A stretch of DNA of 64,000 bases from Candidatus Amarolinea dominans (GCA_016719785.1 JADJYJ010000029.1:1-64000); one strand, 5' to 3'; shown: positions 29,894 through 42,208, counted from the stretch's first letter. The notes: generated by a model not told the origin, from the letters alone. Translations and numbers: made by a program.

Positions 29894-30002
29894 GGCAAGT
29901 CTGTAAAGAAACAGAGTGAAAACACCATCCTTGAAGACGGTGGATCATTGTTGGCTGAATCGAGCGACTCATGGCTGAGATGAGAAGAAAAGCGAGGAAA
30001 CG

Positions 30003-33000
30003 ATGCCCGAAAAGATGATGAGCGATCAAGAAATGCGCACCACGATGGCGGAGGCCGAGGCCCATTTCACCCGTTACGCCTGGGACGAGGCCCTGGCCTG
30101 CTTCGACCGGGTGCTGGCTGCGATCCCCAAGCACGGCGGCGCCGCGGAAGGCAAAGACCGCGTCGAGAAACAGAAACGATGGGATGGCGGGATTCAACAG
30201 GCGATCGCTGACGCGCGTGAGGCCTGCCAGGCCCAGCGTCATGCAGACGCCGCCGGCCTGCTCGATCAGGCGCAGGGCCTGGGCGCGGATCATCACATCC
30301 TCAAATACCACGCGGATATCGAGGCGCTGCGCAACGAGGTGCGTGAGCGTCAGCGTTGGGAACGCCGCGTACGCGAGGACATAGAGACCGCAGCCCGTCA
30401 GGAGCGTCAAAACGACGTGGACGGCGCACTCGTCACCCTGGACACGCTGCTGCGTGACCTGGCGGCCGCGGGCCTTACCGACCTGGGTGGGGAAGCCCGT
30501 CGCATGGCCGATGACCTGACCGCGCGCACGCTCTTCGAGGTTCAACTCAAACGCGCGCAAACCGCCTTCGAGAATGAAGACTACGAATTGGCGGTTTCGC
30601 TTGCTGAAACCCTGAATGAGCAGGCCCGCGGCAACCGAGAAGTGGCCGTAGTGCTCAGTGGGGCCACCAACTATTGGCGCCGCATTTCGCAGCAGTTGCG
30701 CACGGTCGAGGAGTATCTGAAGAACGATAACCTGCCAGACGCGGTGGCCGTTCTACAAAACCTGCGCCGTGACTTCCCCATGAATCCCAACTGGCAGGCG
30801 CTGTGGCTGCAAGGACATCGCAAACATGCGCTGACCTCTGTCGAACGTGGACGCCTGGCGCTGTCGGATCGTCAATTCGATGCGGCCCGCCAGGCCTTCG
30901 ACGACGCCCGCGCGACCTTTCAGGCCATACTCGAGGTTTTTCCGGGCCATCCCCTGGCCGACAAGGACCGCCGCGAGGCCGCTGCCTTGTGCGACGTGGC
31001 TGCCTCGTGTGTGCAGGCGCAGCGCGACTTCGACAGCCGCCGCTGGGACAGCGCACGCGAAACGCTGCTGATCGCGCAAGAGAAACTGAGCATCGCGACC
31101 CAGGTTCGCAGCACCGATTTCGGGGAGACTCGCGTCACCCTGGAGGCGTTCCTGAAAGAGGTGCAGACGACGATTGACGGCCTGGCGCGGGCGCGGGTCA
31201 TGTTGGCGCAGGGCGAACAGCGGCTCAAGGACCGTGAGCCGGATCAGGCCGAAAAGTCTTTTCGCGACGGGCTGGAAGCGGAGCGTGAGCGGGACGCGGA
31301 CCTACACCAGCGTCTGCTAGCAGGGCTGCGTCAAGCCGATCGCTTGCAGCAGGATGTGCGTCGTTTGCACGAGCGCGCGCTGAACAACGCCGATGAAAAC
31401 GAGCGTCTGCGTTTGTTCAAGGAAGCTCACGACGCCTGGCCCACTGCGCCGGGCTTGCTCGACGCGTACGTGGACGCGCTGCTGGCGGCCGGCCAGGCCG
31501 CAGCGCAGCGCGGCGACCTCAAACAGGCCGCCGCATGGAACACCCAGGTGCTGACGCTGCCCAATGTCACCGCGGATAAGGCGAGTACGGCGCAGAAACG
31601 CCTGGGCGACATCGGCGCGGACCAGGCCGTGCAGGCTGCACTGCAGCAGGCGCGCATGCTGCAAGGATCGCTCGCGGCGGCGCCCGCGCCGCGCAGCGCC
31701 GACTGGCAACCCCTGGTGGATCTGTTGGAGAGGGCGCGTGCGCAGGCTGGCCCCCGCGTGGAGCTGAGCGCCCTGGTGGAGCAATCTCTGCAGCCGGCCG
31801 CGGCGCGACTGAACGCCATCCAACGCGCCGAACCACTGCTGCAGCAGGCTGAGTTGAAGGCAAAGGAAGGAGAGTGGCTGGAGGCTGCACGGTTGGCGCA
31901 GGCCGCGCTGGACGCGGTGGGCGACTTGCCCGCGGCCGAGTGGCGAGAGCGAGCGCAGGCTTTGTCGGCGACGGCTCAACAGATCTCGGATACTCTCGAC
32001 CAGGCGACCGCCAGTTTCGCGCGCGCGCAGCAGCTTTATCAGGCGGGCCGCGGCGGGGACGCATCCGCCATCGAGTGGAAGGCGCTGAACGACACCCTGG
32101 AAGATGCCGGCCAGCGCCTGGCTGCCAGGCCTGCCGACGTTACCAGTCTGCCGGCGAGTTGGCGGACTCTGGCCCAGCAGGTAGAGAGTTTGCAGGCCGC
32201 CAGCAAGCTGATTCAGAATGCCCTGGAACGCCTGGTCGGCGACAACATGCTTGATGGCCTTGCCACACTGAACCAGGCGGTGGTGAACCGACCCCATGAC
32301 CTGGTCTTGAAACAGATTGCCGAGCGCGTGCGTCGCGAGTCCAACGCGGCGCTGCAGCAGCAGGCTGAAGCCCTGGTGACCGAGGCGTCCTCAATGATCG
32401 AGCGCGGCGACGCCGGGAGCGCGCTGGAAAGATTGCGCCAGGCGCGGGGCGCGGCCAGCCTGCCGGCCATCGAAGCGCAACTGCACCGCATGCAGACCCA
32501 GGCCGAGCTGTGGCAGAAGATTCAGGAGCAGCTCGAGGTGGGCTACAATCGAATCAACAGCAGCGTCAGCGGCGCGGTCGAGGCGTTTGGTCAGGCGCTG
32601 CGCCAGGCCGCCCACCTGGACAGCGGCCTGACGCCAGCGATACGCACGGCGGTGGCTGAACTCTTGGCGCTCGAAGGCCAACTGCACCTGGAGGAAGCGC
32701 TGCGTCGCAGCGATGCTTTTCTGAACCTCCTGGAGAAGGAGGGGGCGCAGCATCGCCTATTTATGCTGTACCAGTTGGGGCCGGCTCTGAGAAAATGGCG
32801 CGAGCTGACTCGCCAAAAGGATGCTGAGGGCCTGGTTGCGTCACTCATTGAGTTGGGCAGATTGGAGGAGGCCTACGCAAAGGCATCGGACCAGGCGAAG
32901 GCAGCGCCAACTAACAAAGCATTCCAGGTTCAGGCGGCCCAGGCGCGCACTCAGATCCGCGCGCGCCTGCTCGCTTCGATTGGTGAGCGCTATAGCCGCG

Positions 33001-36000
33001 CGGAAGAGCTGGTGACGCAAGGCGCCTTTGCCGAGGCGCTGCAGGCGCTAGCCGAAGTGGAGAACCGCTGGATCGCGCCGATGCAGCAGAAATTCCCTGA
33101 AATCATCGAGGCTGATGCGGAGATTGCCCAGGCACAGAAGAAGGCGCAAGATCTGATCATCAAGATCAAGCCGCTGCACGAAAAGGCCCAGGGACTGACC
33201 CTGGCCATCAGCCAGATTCAGAGCGTCTATGCGGCAGGCAACCTGGACAAGGCCGAAGAGTTGCTGCACCAGGCCGAGGTGATAGACCCGAATCATGACG
33301 CCAAAATCCACTGGCAGCAGTTGCAAGAATTACGCCAGCAGACCCAGCGCGGCCGTCAGGCGATCCTGCGCCACGATTTGGAATTGGCGCTGGGCAAGGC
33401 AGCCGCGGTTACGACCGCGCAGAAGGCTGCTGACGTGCGCCCCATCTTGATCGAACTGCACGCCCTGGCGGCTTCTGTCAGCGAGAACCTGGCTGGCAGC
33501 GATGATGCAAAATTGCGCGAACGCTATGACCAGGCGGTCGTGCAGGCGCAGAAGCGACTCGACCAGTTGGAGGGCGCTGAGAAAGCGCAAGAGGTGGCGG
33601 CCGAGGCAGAAGCCAGCAACACCATCGAAGCGATGCAGGTGGCGCTCAAATCGCTGCAACGGGCCCTGGAGAAGGCGCGCGGGGGCGCATACGAGACTCT
33701 GCAGACCAGGTATGATGCCCTGGAGGAGCGCCTGCGGCAAAAGAAGGCAGAGGTGGATGCCGAGGAGGCCCTGCGTACGTTGTGGGATGAAGCAGTGGCC
33801 GATTTGGAGACGGGTGAATACCAAAAGACGCGCCAGGAGCTGCGTGAATTCTCTGTCCAGGCGCGCCGCCTGGGCCGGTCAGCCGCCGATGCGGAGCCCT
33901 ATCGCCGCGCAACCGAAGCCGGCCTCAGCTTGCAGCGCGCACGGGAACTGAAGATGACCTATCCCGAGGAAGCGCAGCGCGTGCTGACATCCGATGTGCT
34001 GGAGGCAACGGTGAATTGTGCCCCGGCCGCGGCCATTCGCCAGGATGCCCAGCGTCTGCTGGCCGAATTGACAGGAATCCTGACCGCGCGCCAGGAGGAG
34101 GAAAGGCGCCTGGCAGGACAACGCGTGGTGCGGGAAAAGGAAAGCGCAGAGCAAGCCCGGAAGATTGACCGGCTGCTGCGCAGCGCCCGCACGAATTTTC
34201 GTCAGGGACAGTTCGAGACCGCGCAGAGCGTCCTGGACGAGCTCGTTTAGTCTGCAGCCGGAGCACGCGGAGGCGCTAACTCTGCAGGAGCAGGTTGACC
34301 AGGCATTGGCTGCGCAGGCCCCGCTGCGTCAGGCGAATGCGCAGCGCACGGCCGGCGCCTACAGGGCCGCCCTGGGTCTGGTGAAGCAGGCGCTTGAAAA
34401 GTCCAAGGGATTTGCCGAGGCTGCGCGCTTGCTGCCCATCGTCGAGGCCGAGGCAGAGGCTGGCGAGCACCTGGCTCGGGCGCGCAGCCTGGTGCGCGAA
34501 GATCAATTCGCCCAGGCGCGCGCAGAGCTCCAGAGCGCGCGGCAAAAATACGCCGGCCATCCGCAGCTCGACGACGTGCAGGCTCTGATCGCCAGTCATG
34601 AAGACAATTTCCGCCGGCGCATGTTGAACCCGGTCGAGGAGGCCCGACACCAGAAAGAATTCCGCAGTGCGCTCAAACACCTGGGCCAACTCACGCGCCA
34701 GGTTGCGCCCGGCGACCTCATGACCACGATCAGTCAGTTGCAGCAAACGGTGGTAAATGAGTGGGCCGAGTATCAGACGGCCCAGATGCAGCGCACCATG
34801 CAGAGTTTGCGGTCTGACGACGACCCGGCGCGGCTGACAGAACTGCGCCAGGAGTTGGAGGAGATCCTGACCCAGACGCCCCCGCCGGAGGCGCGTTGGG
34901 CGCAGCCTCTGCGCAATCTGATGGACCAGATGGATCGTCAGCGTCTGCAGCGGAGTTTGACCCAGGCTGTCCAAGCGCGTGAGCGCGGCGACCTGGAGAA
35001 TGCAGAGACCCTGGCCGCGGAGGTCGTCGCCGAAGCGGAGGCGCTCAACCAAACGGCGCTAGGCAAAGAGGCCATCAAGTTACGTATGGAGATTGGACGC
35101 CTTTTGACGCAGCGGCAGAGAGAGCGCGAGGAGGAGCAGCGGCGTCGGGCCAAAGAGCGCCACGACCAGGCGCTGGCTGCCGCGCGCGAGCGTCTGGACG
35201 GTGCAACCAGCCTGACGGATTTGGTCGAAGCAGGGCGCCTGGCGCGTGAGGCAGGCGCGGTCGAGGGGTATGCAGACGATGTCGAAGCCAGGACGTTCTT
35301 GAGTGCTATCGAGACAGAGATCAAACGCTACCAGGAAACCAGCAAGTCGTTGGAAGAGGCGCGCAGCTTCCTGCGCCGGGCAACGTACCGCCGCGCCCTG
35401 GACCAACTGCAACAAGTGGATTCACCCTCGCGGCTGCTGCAGTCCGAGGTGTCGAGATTGATCGCCCTGGCGCGCGGCCTCGACGCGGCCTCCAACCAGG
35501 AGGTTCGCGACCCAGGAACCGCCTTGACCGCGTACAGGCAAGCGGTGCAGGATGAACCATCGCTGCTCATCAGTCTGCAGGCCGCCATTGATCGCTGCCG
35601 CACGACGCTCTACACGCGCGCAATGGACGAAATTCGCAACGCGCTTGACGCGGCCGTGCCCAATCACGAAGTTGCTGCGCGCCGCCTGCAGGGTGTGCGC
35701 GCCGCCGATTGGATTGCTACCCCCGAACAGCAGCGCCAGGTGGATGAGCTGCAGCAGCGCATTGACTCCCTGGGACTGACCGCGGCGGCCGCCCAGGCTC
35801 TCAATGACCGCCAGGACTGGAGCGAGGCGATGGGCCTGCTCGAACAGGCGCGCAGTCGCACGACGGATGGCCGCCTGGATGCCTTGAGCGACGCCTGGCT
35901 GCGCGTGGCCCAGGCCGCCCAGGCCCTGACGCAGGCCCAGAGTGAGCTGGCTCAGAGCGATATCGAATCGGCGCGGCGGCAGATCGCCCAGGTTCCCGCT

Positions 36001-37942
36001 GTCTTGTACGATCAGGCGGCCGCGCTCAAGCTGCGAGCCGATCTGGAGGACAGCAGCCAGTTGGCCAGCAGTCTGCAACAGATCGAAAACGCTGCGCGCC
36101 GCGCTGGACCGGCGGCCGCCTGATTTTGCCGCCGCAGTCGACGCGGCCCGTCAGGCGCCCCATGCGCGTGGCGAGCGCTTGCGCCAGCAAGTACAAAGTG
36201 AGATTGAACGTGCGGCGCGCGACTTGCGTACACAGGAACGCTATGCCGAGCTGCCAACAATCATCGAGCATTGGCGGAATTTGACGCCGGGCGCTGAACA
36301 GCCGCAGCAATGGCTGGAAAGCGCCGAGGCGGAGCGTAGAGACCGTCTGGAAGCTGCGATCGCCCAGGCCGGTCAGGCGTTGGAAGCTGATGCGTTGGAT
36401 AAAGCGCGCATACAGATCGAACGGGCCAGGAAGTTGATGATACCGGGGGAAGCCACGCGTGTCAATGAGGCGGCGGGGCGGGTGGATCGACGCGGCCGTG
36501 ATTTGGAACAGGTCGCCAACCTTGTTGATAAGGCCCGACAAGCCCTGGCCCAGGGCAATGCGGCTGCCACTATTGATCATGTCCTGCAGGCGCGCGCCCT
36601 GGCCCCACGTTATGATCGTGTCCTCCAGATTGTCAATCAATTGCGCGCATCCCTGGAGGAGCAGATTCGTGGTTTGGACGCGGCCGGCAGCTTCGACGAA
36701 GGGTTGAACCTGTGCGACCAGGCGCTGCGGTTGGGCGCGGACACGCCATTCCCGGCGCTGCGTGCCAACCTGCAGCAGAGCCAGCAGAAGAAACTGGCTG
36801 ACCAGAAGGCGCAAGCTAACGCGGCGTATGAACGGGCGCATGCCGCGTTTCTCATCTTCGACCTGGTCAAGGTTAGCCAGGCCATCGCAGACGGCAAACA
36901 AGCGCAGCCAGGGGATGCACGATTCATCGAACTGGAGAACCGCTTGAGGACCGCCCAGGCCCAGGCCGATGAGCTGCGACGCCTGATGACGGAGTCCTGG
37001 AAAGCCATGCAGGCGCGCAACTTCGAAGAGGCGCAGTCGAGCCTGGGCGCCATGGTTGCACAGGCGCCCGACTTCGAGGAGCCGCGGCTCTGGCATCGCT
37101 ACACCGGCAACGTCGTGGATGGCATCAAGTTCGTCAATCGCCTGGAACATGCCGCGGGCGCCGCCTGCTTTGCCGAAGCGGAGAAGGCGCTGCGCCTGGT
37201 TGTGGGTTCTCCTCTATCGCCCTTGTGGCCGTCCCTTCCCAACGAACGCCGGCGTGCGGTCTATTACGCGGCGCGTTTGCGTGAAGAAGCGACCGGCATC
37301 GCCCACGACCGGCAGCGCGCCAGCGATTTTCAACGCCAGAACGAAGTCCGGCGTGCGCTCGATACGCTGCGCGCTGCCCAAAACCGTCACAATCAGTTTG
37401 GCAACCTGGTGAGCACGGTCGTTGAGCCGCCGACTGATTTCAACGCGACGACCGGCCAGGTCAGCGGCGGACAGGTTCAAGCGCAGCCCCCATCTGTGCA
37501 TACGGCGGCGAACAACGCTCCCCCGGACCTGCCTCGTGCGCCGGCGAAACCGGATTTGACAACGGCGCCAGAGACGGCTACAGCTTCGGCGGGGCGCCCT
37601 GGTACGGCGCCCGCGACCGCACCGGCGGCGCCCACAGCCGCCCCGCCAACAACGCAGGATCAAATACCCTCTCCCATCCCGGCGCCGTCAATGGCAGGGC
37701 AAGAGCGTACGCCGGCGCCTGTAGACACGCCGACCCTGGTTTCACCTGTTCGGCCTCGCGCGGCGTCAGAACCGGCCGACCCCGCTGCAGCCCCGGCGAA
37801 CCCTGTACCGGCGCCCCCGACTTCCCCGCCCCCATCTCCGCCTCCACCTGTGGAGGAGCCGGTGGCGCCCAGTTATGATGATTGGTTCAGCGGCCAAACG
37901 CTTGTAATCCCGAAGGATCCCAACCAGGAGAAGAAGCCATGA
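30003..37942 (+). CDS. Giant helical-repeat scaffold protein (about 2,640 residues; two frame breaks)
   Basis: GAGG precedes ATG 30003. Three open frames join into one protein: the first ends at a stop at 34250, where removing one T from GTTT restores DELVSLQPEHAEALTLQEQ; the second ends at 36123 and continues a base later as ALDRRPPDFAAAVDAARQ. The whole is Ala/Leu/Gln/Arg/Glu-rich, with degenerate TPR-like helical hairpins (FTRYAWDEALACFDRVLAAIP; FENEDYELAVSLAETL; RGDLENAETLAAEV) and long coiled coil. The C-terminal 200 residues are Pro/Ala/Thr-rich and end with YDDWFSGQTLVIPKDP. No signal peptide or membrane helix. Likely a cytoplasmic scaffold for the tubulin-like and kinase proteins. Its stop overlaps the next start. 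Confidence 0.8.
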
Positions 37943-38898
37943 GCGATGAACAACGGATGTCCTTCGACGAACAGATCAAGGCATTGGAAGAAGAGGCGCG
38001 GCGGCAGGAAGCAGCCGAACAGCGACAAAAGGAAATCGGCGAGATCCTGGCGCAGGGCGCCCAGGCGCTCGAGCGCGGCGACCTGGGCGCGGCCGAGATT
38101 CAGTACCGCCGCGTGCTCGACAAGTATGACGAGAATCATCCAGATGCGCGCGGCGGATTGGCTGAAGCCTGCCGCCGCGGCGCCGAACAAGCCCTCAAGG
38201 ACAACAATCTTCTCCTGGCGCAGGAGTATTACCTGCGCTGGAGCGAGCTGGACAGCCGCAACAATGAGCCAAGAGTGCGGTTGAGCGAGGTCGAGCGGCG
38301 CCTCGCGCAGACTGCTCGCCAGCGGCGGATCCGTGGGATTGTGATTGCTGCGGCAGCTTTGATCCTGGCTGCTTTTATCTGCAGTTGGGTCAACGGCTTC
38401 ATTGCCTGGCCGCAGGCCGTTTGCGGCAGCGTTTCGTTTGCTTGTACGCCCACGATGACACCCACATGGACCCACACACCTACATTGACGCCGACGCCGA
38501 CCAGCACCGACACGACCACGCCGACCGCGACGCCGACGGCTACGCATACGCATACGCCGACGCTGACGCCGACACCAACGCCAACGGCCACGCCGCAGCA
38601 GTACCAGAGCGAGGTGCTCTACACCACGTTGGTGGCGGTATTCAAAGAACCGACGGGGACGGAGCGCGCCACGATCAGCACGATCCAGTCCAAGACCCAG
38701 GTCTTTGTCTGCGCCCGCGCTGGCGACCGGTTTCTCATCGCCCTGGGCCCCTGCCACAGCACCACACTGCTTGGTTGGATGGCGGTTTCGTCGCTCAGCC
38801 CGCCGTTTCCGCGCTTTCCTGACAGCCTGGTGACGCCGCTGCCCCCGACGGCTACCCCGTTGCCGACGCCCAAGCCAACCGCGACCAAACCCGCGTAG
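37939..38898 (+). CDS. TPR-like / single-pass / SH3-like protein
   Basis: ATG 37939 overlaps the previous stop (ATGA) and has AGGAG upstream. Residues 1-125 are helical with TPR-like pairs (ALERGDLGAAEIQYRRVLDKY; LLLAQEYYLRWSEL). A membrane helix spans about 133-152. A Thr-Pro linker leads to an external domain resembling a bacterial SH3 module (SEVLYTTLVAVFKEP...VFVCARAGDRFLIAL...GWMAVSSL), which often bind cell-wall peptides. 319 residues. Same inside-helix/outside-beta plan as the gene at 26038. Confidence 0.8.
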   Translation: MSDEQRMSFDEQIKALEEEARRQEAAEQRQKEIGEILAQGAQALERGDLGAAEIQYRRVLDKYDENHPDARGGLAEACRRGAEQALKDNNLLLAQEYYLRWSELDSRNNEPRVRLSEVERRLAQTARQRRIRGIVIAAAALILAAFICSWVNGFIAWPQAVCGSVSFACTPTMTPTWTHTPTLTPTPTSTDTTTPTATPTATHTHTPTLTPTPTPTATPQQYQSEVLYTTLVAVFKEPTGTERATISTIQSKTQVFVCARAGDRFLIALGPCHSTTLLGWMAVSSLSPPFPRFPDSLVTPLPPTATPLPTPKPTATKPA

Positions 38899-38932
38899 GC
38901 ATTCGAGTTGATAGAAGTAAGGAGGAAATACG

Positions 38933-39952
38933 TTGACCGGTCATTTGTATGCCATTCTTTCAGACATCCATGCCAATTACCAGGCGCTGCTGGCCGTTGC
39001 CGACGACGCACGACAGCAGGCGCATGCAGAGGGTTTACCAGAACCGCGCTTTGCCTGCCTGGGGGATATCGTTGATTATGGCCCGCAGCCCAACGAGTGC
39101 ATGAGCTGGGTCGTAGAGAATGTCGAGATGGCGTTTCTGCTGCGGGGCAACCACGATGACGATGTCTCCAAACCGGGGTGGACACCGCCAAGCCGCCTGG
39201 GCGAGGATTTCTGGCCGCTCACTTTGTGGACGCGCCAGGTTCTGCTGCTGCCGCATCATGAAATGTTACGCCGATTGCCAGAAGAGCGCAAGGGTCGAAA
39301 CAGCCTCGGCCAGTTTCACCTGTACCATACCTGGCCGGTCGGCAGCGAGATCTATGTCAAAGAGGAAGGGGCGGCTGAGCCGGCCCTCGCCGCACTTTCT
39401 CAGGGTCGCTATGGTCTCTTTGGGCACACCCATCAGCAGGTCCTGTTTACCGTAGAGCCTAGTCATCGGCCCTGGCATGGAGATGGGTGGCGTGTGGTCA
39501 TGATCAAGGCGCAACGTGAATCTGCACACGCAACGTCTTTCAGACGCCAACGCGCCTTTCCGATGAACGATTGGCGTCCCATCTCCCCGCCCCAGGCCCT
39601 GATCAATCCGGGCAGCGTAGGGCAACCCCGACAGCCCAACGGCGAAGCCGCCGACTACCGCGCGCAGTATCTTCTGCTGGACACGACGACAGATCGTATT
39701 CGCTTTCAGTGGCGACGGGTGCATTACGATGTCGAAGCCACCGTCAAACAGTATGACCATGTCCAGTGGCCTTCTGAATCCCAGGCGCCTTCTGACGAGC
39801 AAGGGCATCCGATCGTTTGGGGAGATCATCCGTTGCGCCCGCTCGTGACCTCGGACCATGTGCAGTTGACGACCGAGAAGCGAGCCGAAATTCGGGCCAG
39901 GCTCCCCCAGGTGATAGGCACATTGAGGACCCAGCTATTGGCTGGACGATAG
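38933..39952 (+). CDS. Calcineurin-like metallophosphatase
   Basis: Starts at TTG 38933 after a strong AAGGAGG; no ATG fits the N-terminal motif. All metal-binding motifs are present: DIH (D11, H13), GDIVDYG (D45), GNHDD (N73-D75), LFGHTHQQ (H165, H167) and a final NPGSVGQPR. This pattern is the YfcE/MJ0936-type phosphodiesterase/phosphatase group. 339 residues, cytoplasmic. Between the scaffold genes and vWA protein 3, it is a natural counterpart to the kinase-like protein, although a nucleotide or phosphodiester substrate is equally possible. Confidence 0.88.
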   Translation: MTGHLYAILSDIHANYQALLAVADDARQQAHAEGLPEPRFACLGDIVDYGPQPNECMSWVVENVEMAFLLRGNHDDDVSKPGWTPPSRLGEDFWPLTLWTRQVLLLPHHEMLRRLPEERKGRNSLGQFHLYHTWPVGSEIYVKEEGAAEPALAALSQGRYGLFGHTHQQVLFTVEPSHRPWHGDGWRVVMIKAQRESAHATSFRRQRAFPMNDWRPISPPQALINPGSVGQPRQPNGEAADYRAQYLLLDTTTDRIRFQWRRVHYDVEATVKQYDHVQWPSESQAPSDEQGHPIVWGDHPLRPLVTSDHVQLTTEKRAEIRARLPQVIGTLRTQLLAGR

Positions 39953-39961
39953 GAGTCTCCC

Positions 39962-42208
39962 ATGCCCGATGCTGATCGCCGTCACATCCTGAATGGCTTT
40001 TGGGCGCTGGTTGTCTTCTGTGGGTTGACCGCTCTACTCCTGCATGCTGTCAACGTCGAGGCGCAGGGCCCGGTGCAGCACGACATCATCCTGCTGCTGG
40101 ACAACAGCGGCAGCATGGTGCGTCCTTACCGGATTACCGCCGCGGGGACGCAGACCGTGATCCCCTACGATGCCGATCAGCGACGCATTCGCTTCAGCCG
40201 TTTTCTCATCCGTCTGCTGCAGAACAGTCCAGCAGACGGTACCGCGGTGGGTGCTGCGATCTTCGCGGCTGAGGTGAAGGGGGCGCGGCCGATGTCAAGT
40301 ACCGTGGTTCTGGCGCCGCTGACCGATTTGTCGGCATGGACAGCCGCGGATGTGACGGCCATTCAGCAGCAGCCGTGCCCGCCGGCCGACGCCAAAGGCA
40401 GCGACGGCAAACCGGTTGCGCAGCAAGCGGGGCGCGATTTCTGCTACGGCACTCGCTATGCTGCCGTCTTCGAGTGGGCCGCGCAACAACTGCAGCGCCC
40501 AGTGGCCTGTGGCAGCCCGACGCGGCGCTGCGACATCCTGATCTTCACGGATGGCGCCTTGCAGGAACCAAATTCTGATACGGCGGCCGTCGTGGTCCAG
40601 TCCTTACGCAGGCTTGCCAGCCAGGGGATCAAGGTTTCTGTGATTCTGTTCAGCTCGCCCAAGACGGATCCGGCAAATGTCAAGGAGTGGCGGGAGTGGC
40701 AGGCAAGCGGCATTCTTGAGAAGGTCACGACGTATGCCAGGGACCTGCCGATCCGCCAACTATATGAGCAGGGACTGGACTCGTTGGGCCTGACGGCGCT
40801 GCTGAATGGCTATACGCCGGTTGAACTGCCCCAGGAGACCATCGTGCTGGCCGATCAACTGCCCTTGAACACAACCAATCTGCGGCTCAATTTGATTACC
40901 GATTCGCCCATCACCGACACGTACAGCGTACCACCAAATCTTGTCGCCGGTCAGGTGCGCTGGTGGTCCGCGCCGTCATTTGTCACACTCACCGGCGCGC
41001 TGGAGGGGAGCGGCCTGCTTTACTACCGCGCTGTCAGCGAAACGACTCCTGTGGTAGCCAGTGTGACGCTCCTGCCGGAGATACAGCAGGTGAGCAAGAC
41101 GGTGGGTATCCAGGTGTTCGTTGGCGTCGGATTTCGGAGCCTGGACGATTCGTATGTCCATGTGACAGGTCTGGTCCAGCCGGTTGGCATCACCGCGCCT
41201 TTGCATTATGGCGGGGCTGCCTGGCGTGGGGAACTGCCCTCTCTGAGAAGCGGGCAATACACCGTCACAGCGCTGATCGAGCCATCGAACCGGGTGATCG
41301 TCGGTGAGCTTGAGATCCGAGCACAGGCTCTGCAAATCATCCCGCGTCCGCGACCCACAGCAAGGCTGCGGGTCATCCCTGCGGCGGTGTTTGCCGGCAG
41401 GCCATTCGAGATTGACGCCTCTCTCTTGCTGGAAGATATGTCAACTGATCTCATGCCTGGCTCACCGGTGACCGTCACGATCAGCCCGGGATCTCGCGTC
41501 GTCACGTTGATGCCGGCAGGAGAAGGAACCTGGCATGGAAGCGCCGCGATCGAGCAGCCGGGTGAATACCAGGTTACAGGTCAAATTCAGGAGGTTGGTG
41601 TGGTGGCCGCTGCACGGTCGGTGAGCCTGACCGTACTGGCCTACCCCCAGATTCAGATCACGGCGCCGGTGACAGAAGCGGTCGCGGGTCAGAAAATCAC
41701 CGTGACGGTTGCCATCTCGCCGGCTGCGTACGCTTTGACGCCTACGGTCTGGGTTCAGCGCAACCTGGGCAGGCGCACTCCGCTGGAAATCCAGAAAATC
41801 GTCGCCGGCCTGTTCCAGGTTGAAACCACTATGGATTCTGGTCGCGATCTGCGCATCGATGCGGAGGTGTCGGCTGGCGTGATCCAGGGCGCGCGGTTCG
41901 AGACGATCCGAGGGGAAATGGTAATGGTAAGACAGAGCAGAGAAGAAGAATCAATGGGTCTCTTAAGCCTAGCCAACTTGGCCCGTACCCTCATGGTACT
42001 ACTTCTCTTCGCAATGGTACTACTTCTCTTCGCAATGGTTATTTTCTATGTTTGGCGGTGGCTACAGCGACCAGAACGTGTGTTCTTGCCAGGTTTATTG
42101 AAAGACGATGCTGAAAAATGGCAGCAACTCGACCATTTTGCTGTTAAGAAAAACTGGCGGGAGATTGAGGCACTAGGCAAATATGTAAGCGGGATAATCG
42201 AGTTATGA
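39962..42208 (+). CDS. Membrane-anchored vWA protein 3
   Basis: AGGAG precedes ATG 39962. Signal peptide at about 11-35, vWA domain with MIDAS DNSGS (D47, S49, S51) and later IFTDGALQEP. Several Ig-like regions follow (300-650). A membrane helix lies at about 668-695, lengthened by an exact 21-bp duplication, and an 50-residue cytoplasmic tail ends ALGKYVSGIIEL. From about 41,930 the base composition shifts to A+T-rich, so the C-terminal 90 residues belong to a different sequence context than the vWA part. The stop overlaps the next start (ATGA). Confidence 0.88.
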   Translation: MPDADRRHILNGFWALVVFCGLTALLLHAVNVEAQGPVQHDIILLLDNSGSMVRPYRITAAGTQTVIPYDADQRRIRFSRFLIRLLQNSPADGTAVGAAIFAAEVKGARPMSSTVVLAPLTDLSAWTAADVTAIQQQPCPPADAKGSDGKPVAQQAGRDFCYGTRYAAVFEWAAQQLQRPVACGSPTRRCDILIFTDGALQEPNSDTAAVVVQSLRRLASQGIKVSVILFSSPKTDPANVKEWREWQASGILEKVTTYARDLPIRQLYEQGLDSLGLTALLNGYTPVELPQETIVLADQLPLNTTNLRLNLITDSPITDTYSVPPNLVAGQVRWWSAPSFVTLTGALEGSGLLYYRAVSETTPVVASVTLLPEIQQVSKTVGIQVFVGVGFRSLDDSYVHVTGLVQPVGITAPLHYGGAAWRGELPSLRSGQYTVTALIEPSNRVIVGELEIRAQALQIIPRPRPTARLRVIPAAVFAGRPFEIDASLLLEDMSTDLMPGSPVTVTISPGSRVVTLMPAGEGTWHGSAAIEQPGEYQVTGQIQEVGVVAAARSVSLTVLAYPQIQITAPVTEAVAGQKITVTVAISPAAYALTPTVWVQRNLGRRTPLEIQKIVAGLFQVETTMDSGRDLRIDAEVSAGVIQGARFETIRGEMVMVRQSREEESMGLLSLANLARTLMVLLLFAMVLLLFAMVIFYVWRWLQRPERVFLPGLLKDDAEKWQQLDHFAVKKNWREIEALGKYVSGIIEL
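41993..42034 (+). repeat. Exact 21-bp tandem duplication in a membrane helix
   Basis: A 21-base unit beginning ATGGTACTACTTCTC is present twice head-to-tail, giving MVLLLFA-MVLLLFA in the membrane helix of vWA protein 3. In frame, so it lengthens the helix by two turns. Confidence 0.95.
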
